The position numbers and the translations under genes are program-made. Positions 62,987 through 64,000 of a stretch of 64,000 nt of DNA are shown in pieces. The stretch is from Bacteroidia bacterium (GTDB lineage Bacteria; Bacteroidota; Bacteroidia; B-17B0; Aurantibacillaceae). The notes under the pieces were generated by a model. It was not told the DNA's origin. It made no database searches and saw nothing but the letters and a program-made list of their open reading frames with translations. Each line of letters opens with the position of its first letter. Position 1 is the first letter of the stretch. The stretch is taken from positions 248,001-312,000 of the forward strand of contig JAEUTO010000006.1 in NCBI GenBank assembly GCA_016787785.1. The letters are read 5' to 3'.

Positions 62987-63018
62987 TTTGCTTAACAACC
63001 AAACTAGTCGTATATTTG
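62987..63018 (+). promoter_or_regulatory. Promoter of the initiator tRNA (TTTG-N20-TATATTTG)
   Basis: TTTG 62987-62990, 20-nt spacer, TATATTTG 63011-63018, about 44 bp before the tRNA. Confidence 0.78.
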
Positions 63019-63061
63019 CACCCGAATTTACAGCACATTTACTCCAATTAATAAGATATAG

Positions 63062-63136
<75 letters not shown>

Positions 63137-63140
63137 AAGG

Positions 63141-63170
63141 AAACCCTTCAGCAAAGCTGAAGGGTTTTTT
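63141..63170 (+). terminator. Terminator of the initiator tRNA
   Basis: Stem AAACCCTTCAGC / GCTGAAGGGTTT, loop AAA, followed by T run. Confidence 0.93.
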
Positions 63171-63257
63171 ATTTTACATCAAGCCACGAGCTTGCTTGCA
63201 AGGCTCAGCGAGCATTAGCGAGTTAATCCAAGCAAATGTTTTAATTAGCAAAAAAAA

Positions 63258-63818
63258 TCAATTCAACCAGATCCGGCCGAAAGTTTCGTATTTCTGTTTT
63301 GATCCCAGTTCTTTTCTTAAAATGGTAATACTATCACAAACAAAACAACCGTTGACGTAATAACTCCTAAGGTCTTTAATTCTTCTAAAATCTCTATTGG
63401 GGACCGAACGGGCTATAGTAAGATGAGGTTTGAAAGGATTTGGCTTAAACAAAAATTCGTTCAGTATCCTGTTATTGATCTCCTGCAACAAATCAGGATT
63501 CTTAAAATCAAGTACTATCGATTTTTTCTCGCCATGATCAAATACAACCAGGTCTTTTATTTCCACCATAAAACTTTTTACATTGCTCAATGCCTTCTTC
63601 ATTAATGGAAGGATCGTATCTTCTGAATTATAATTCTGAAGCTTAAATAACGAAATATGTGGCACAGAATAAAGATTCTCTTTGTTCAAGCCAATCTCAT
63701 TATGAAGTTTCAGTTTTTCGTTCTTTACTTTGGCACGTATATTAACGTCCGGAGACGCGAGAAAGAAATATTCATAAACTTTTTTTTCTTCCGTTGCGAA
63801 TAAATTAAGTTGATCCAT
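63258..63818 (-). CDS. 2'-5' RNA ligase-family (2H phosphoesterase) protein
   Basis: 186 residues, soluble. Both 2H motifs are present: HISLFKL and HLTIARS, the HxS/HxT pairs that form the active site. The family includes tRNA 2'-5' ligases and cyclic phosphodiesterases; function here is not fixed. A perfect TAAATTTG box at 63842-63849 (minus) lies 23 nt before the start. It follows the initiator tRNA locus on the opposite strand. Confidence 0.85.
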   Translation of the reverse strand: MDQLNLFATEEKKVYEYFFLASPDVNIRAKVKNEKLKLHNEIGLNKENLYSVPHISLFKLQNYNSEDTILPLMKKALSNVKSFMVEIKDLVVFDHGEKKSIVLDFKNPDLLQEINNRILNEFLFKPNPFKPHLTIARSVPNRDFRRIKDLRSYYVNGCFVCDSITILRKELGSKQKYETFGRIWLN

Positions 63819-63841
63819 GATTTCTTGTTTTAGGTATAGAT

Positions 63842-63849
63842 CAAATTTA
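63842..63849 (-). promoter_or_regulatory. Predicted -7 box TAAATTTG of the 2H-phosphoesterase gene
   Basis: Perfect -7 match, 23 nt before the ATG at 63818. No -33 TTTG at the right spacing. The remainder up to the window end (63850-64000) holds nothing I recognise. Confidence 0.5.
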
Positions 63850-64000
63850 CTACAAATTAAAGTGTTATATTGCTACGATTTGTAGTATTTTTTATACGCT
63901 AAGTAGAACTGAAATACGAACATGTAAAAGGAATTTAATTTCTCAATTAATCGTTATTTTTTAACGCTCATTTCAGTACATGAAAGCTCAATTGCTTCAA

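Noticed and set aside
63171-63229. Second tRNA or small RNA downstream of the initiator tRNA
   Set aside because: The GC-richer sequence has short imperfect hairpins only and no cloverleaf.

Overview
The window is a 64 kb stretch of an AT-rich Bacteroidota chromosome. Evidence: type IX secretion (T9SS) C-terminal sorting domains, a PorW/SprE-like T9SS lipoprotein, a TonB-dependent receptor with a carboxypeptidase-regulatory N-terminus, LytTR regulation, the bactofilin-AtpZ gene pair, and promoters that fit the Bacteroidota -7 box TAnnTTTG, some with a -33 TTTG, rather than the E. coli pattern. The genus cannot be named from the sequence. No phage, plasmid, CRISPR array or complete insertion sequence is seen. 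Most of the window is core chromosome with a block of accessory surface-protein genes.

Layout. 1-1.9 kb: pyruvate dehydrogenase E2 (cut by the window edge) and E1-alpha. 2-3.2 kb: dipeptide epimerase, then a small inverted-repeat element. 3.2-7.2 kb (minus strand): exbB-exbD-tonB-folC and a small membrane protein. 7.3-13 kb: MltD-like transglycosylase, TonB-dependent receptor, saccharopine dehydrogenase-like enzyme. 13-17.6 kb: small secreted proteins and lipoproteins including a tandem duplicate pair, a cyclophilin, an ArsC-like protein. 17.6-21.7 kb: secreted TPR-CHAT protease and an orphan Wzz-like protein. 21.8-26.2 kb: MacAB-like ABC exporter. 26.2-31.8 kb (minus): Lon, then mazG-PAP2-GT39. 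32.2-43.7 kb: three T9SS cargo genes around a TPR histidine kinase/LytTR regulator pair. 43.8-46.2 kb: outer-membrane barrel gene, coupled GIN-domain lipoprotein, LON-domain protein. 46.5-52.3 kb (minus): sugar kinase, PorW, bactofilin, AtpZ, small membrane protein, C1 peptidase. 52.4-54.5 kb: tRNA-Asn and small genes. 54.6-58.1 kb: a fourth T9SS cargo protein. 58.1-64 kb: second 2-oxoacid dehydrogenase E2, NamZ-like muramidase, LolC/E-like permease, Era, initiator tRNA, 2'-5' RNA ligase-like protein.

The best candidate for an undescribed system is at 32-44 kb. Three secreted proteins with unrelated N-terminal heads end in an ungapped C-terminal block of exactly 286 residues. They surround a LytS/LytTR-type two-component pair. 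The kinase and the 925-residue cargo gene are divergent, and between them lies an exact 12-bp direct repeat with 21-bp periodicity, the geometry expected for a LytTR operator. Related TACCGAA motifs lie upstream of the 1018-residue cargo gene.

Two genome-style signals are also notable. Seven genes have a -7 box only 3-7 nt before the start codon, four of them with GTG starts, which predicts leaderless or nearly leaderless mRNAs. Four convergent gene pairs share one YTAA tetranucleotide as overlapping stop codons.
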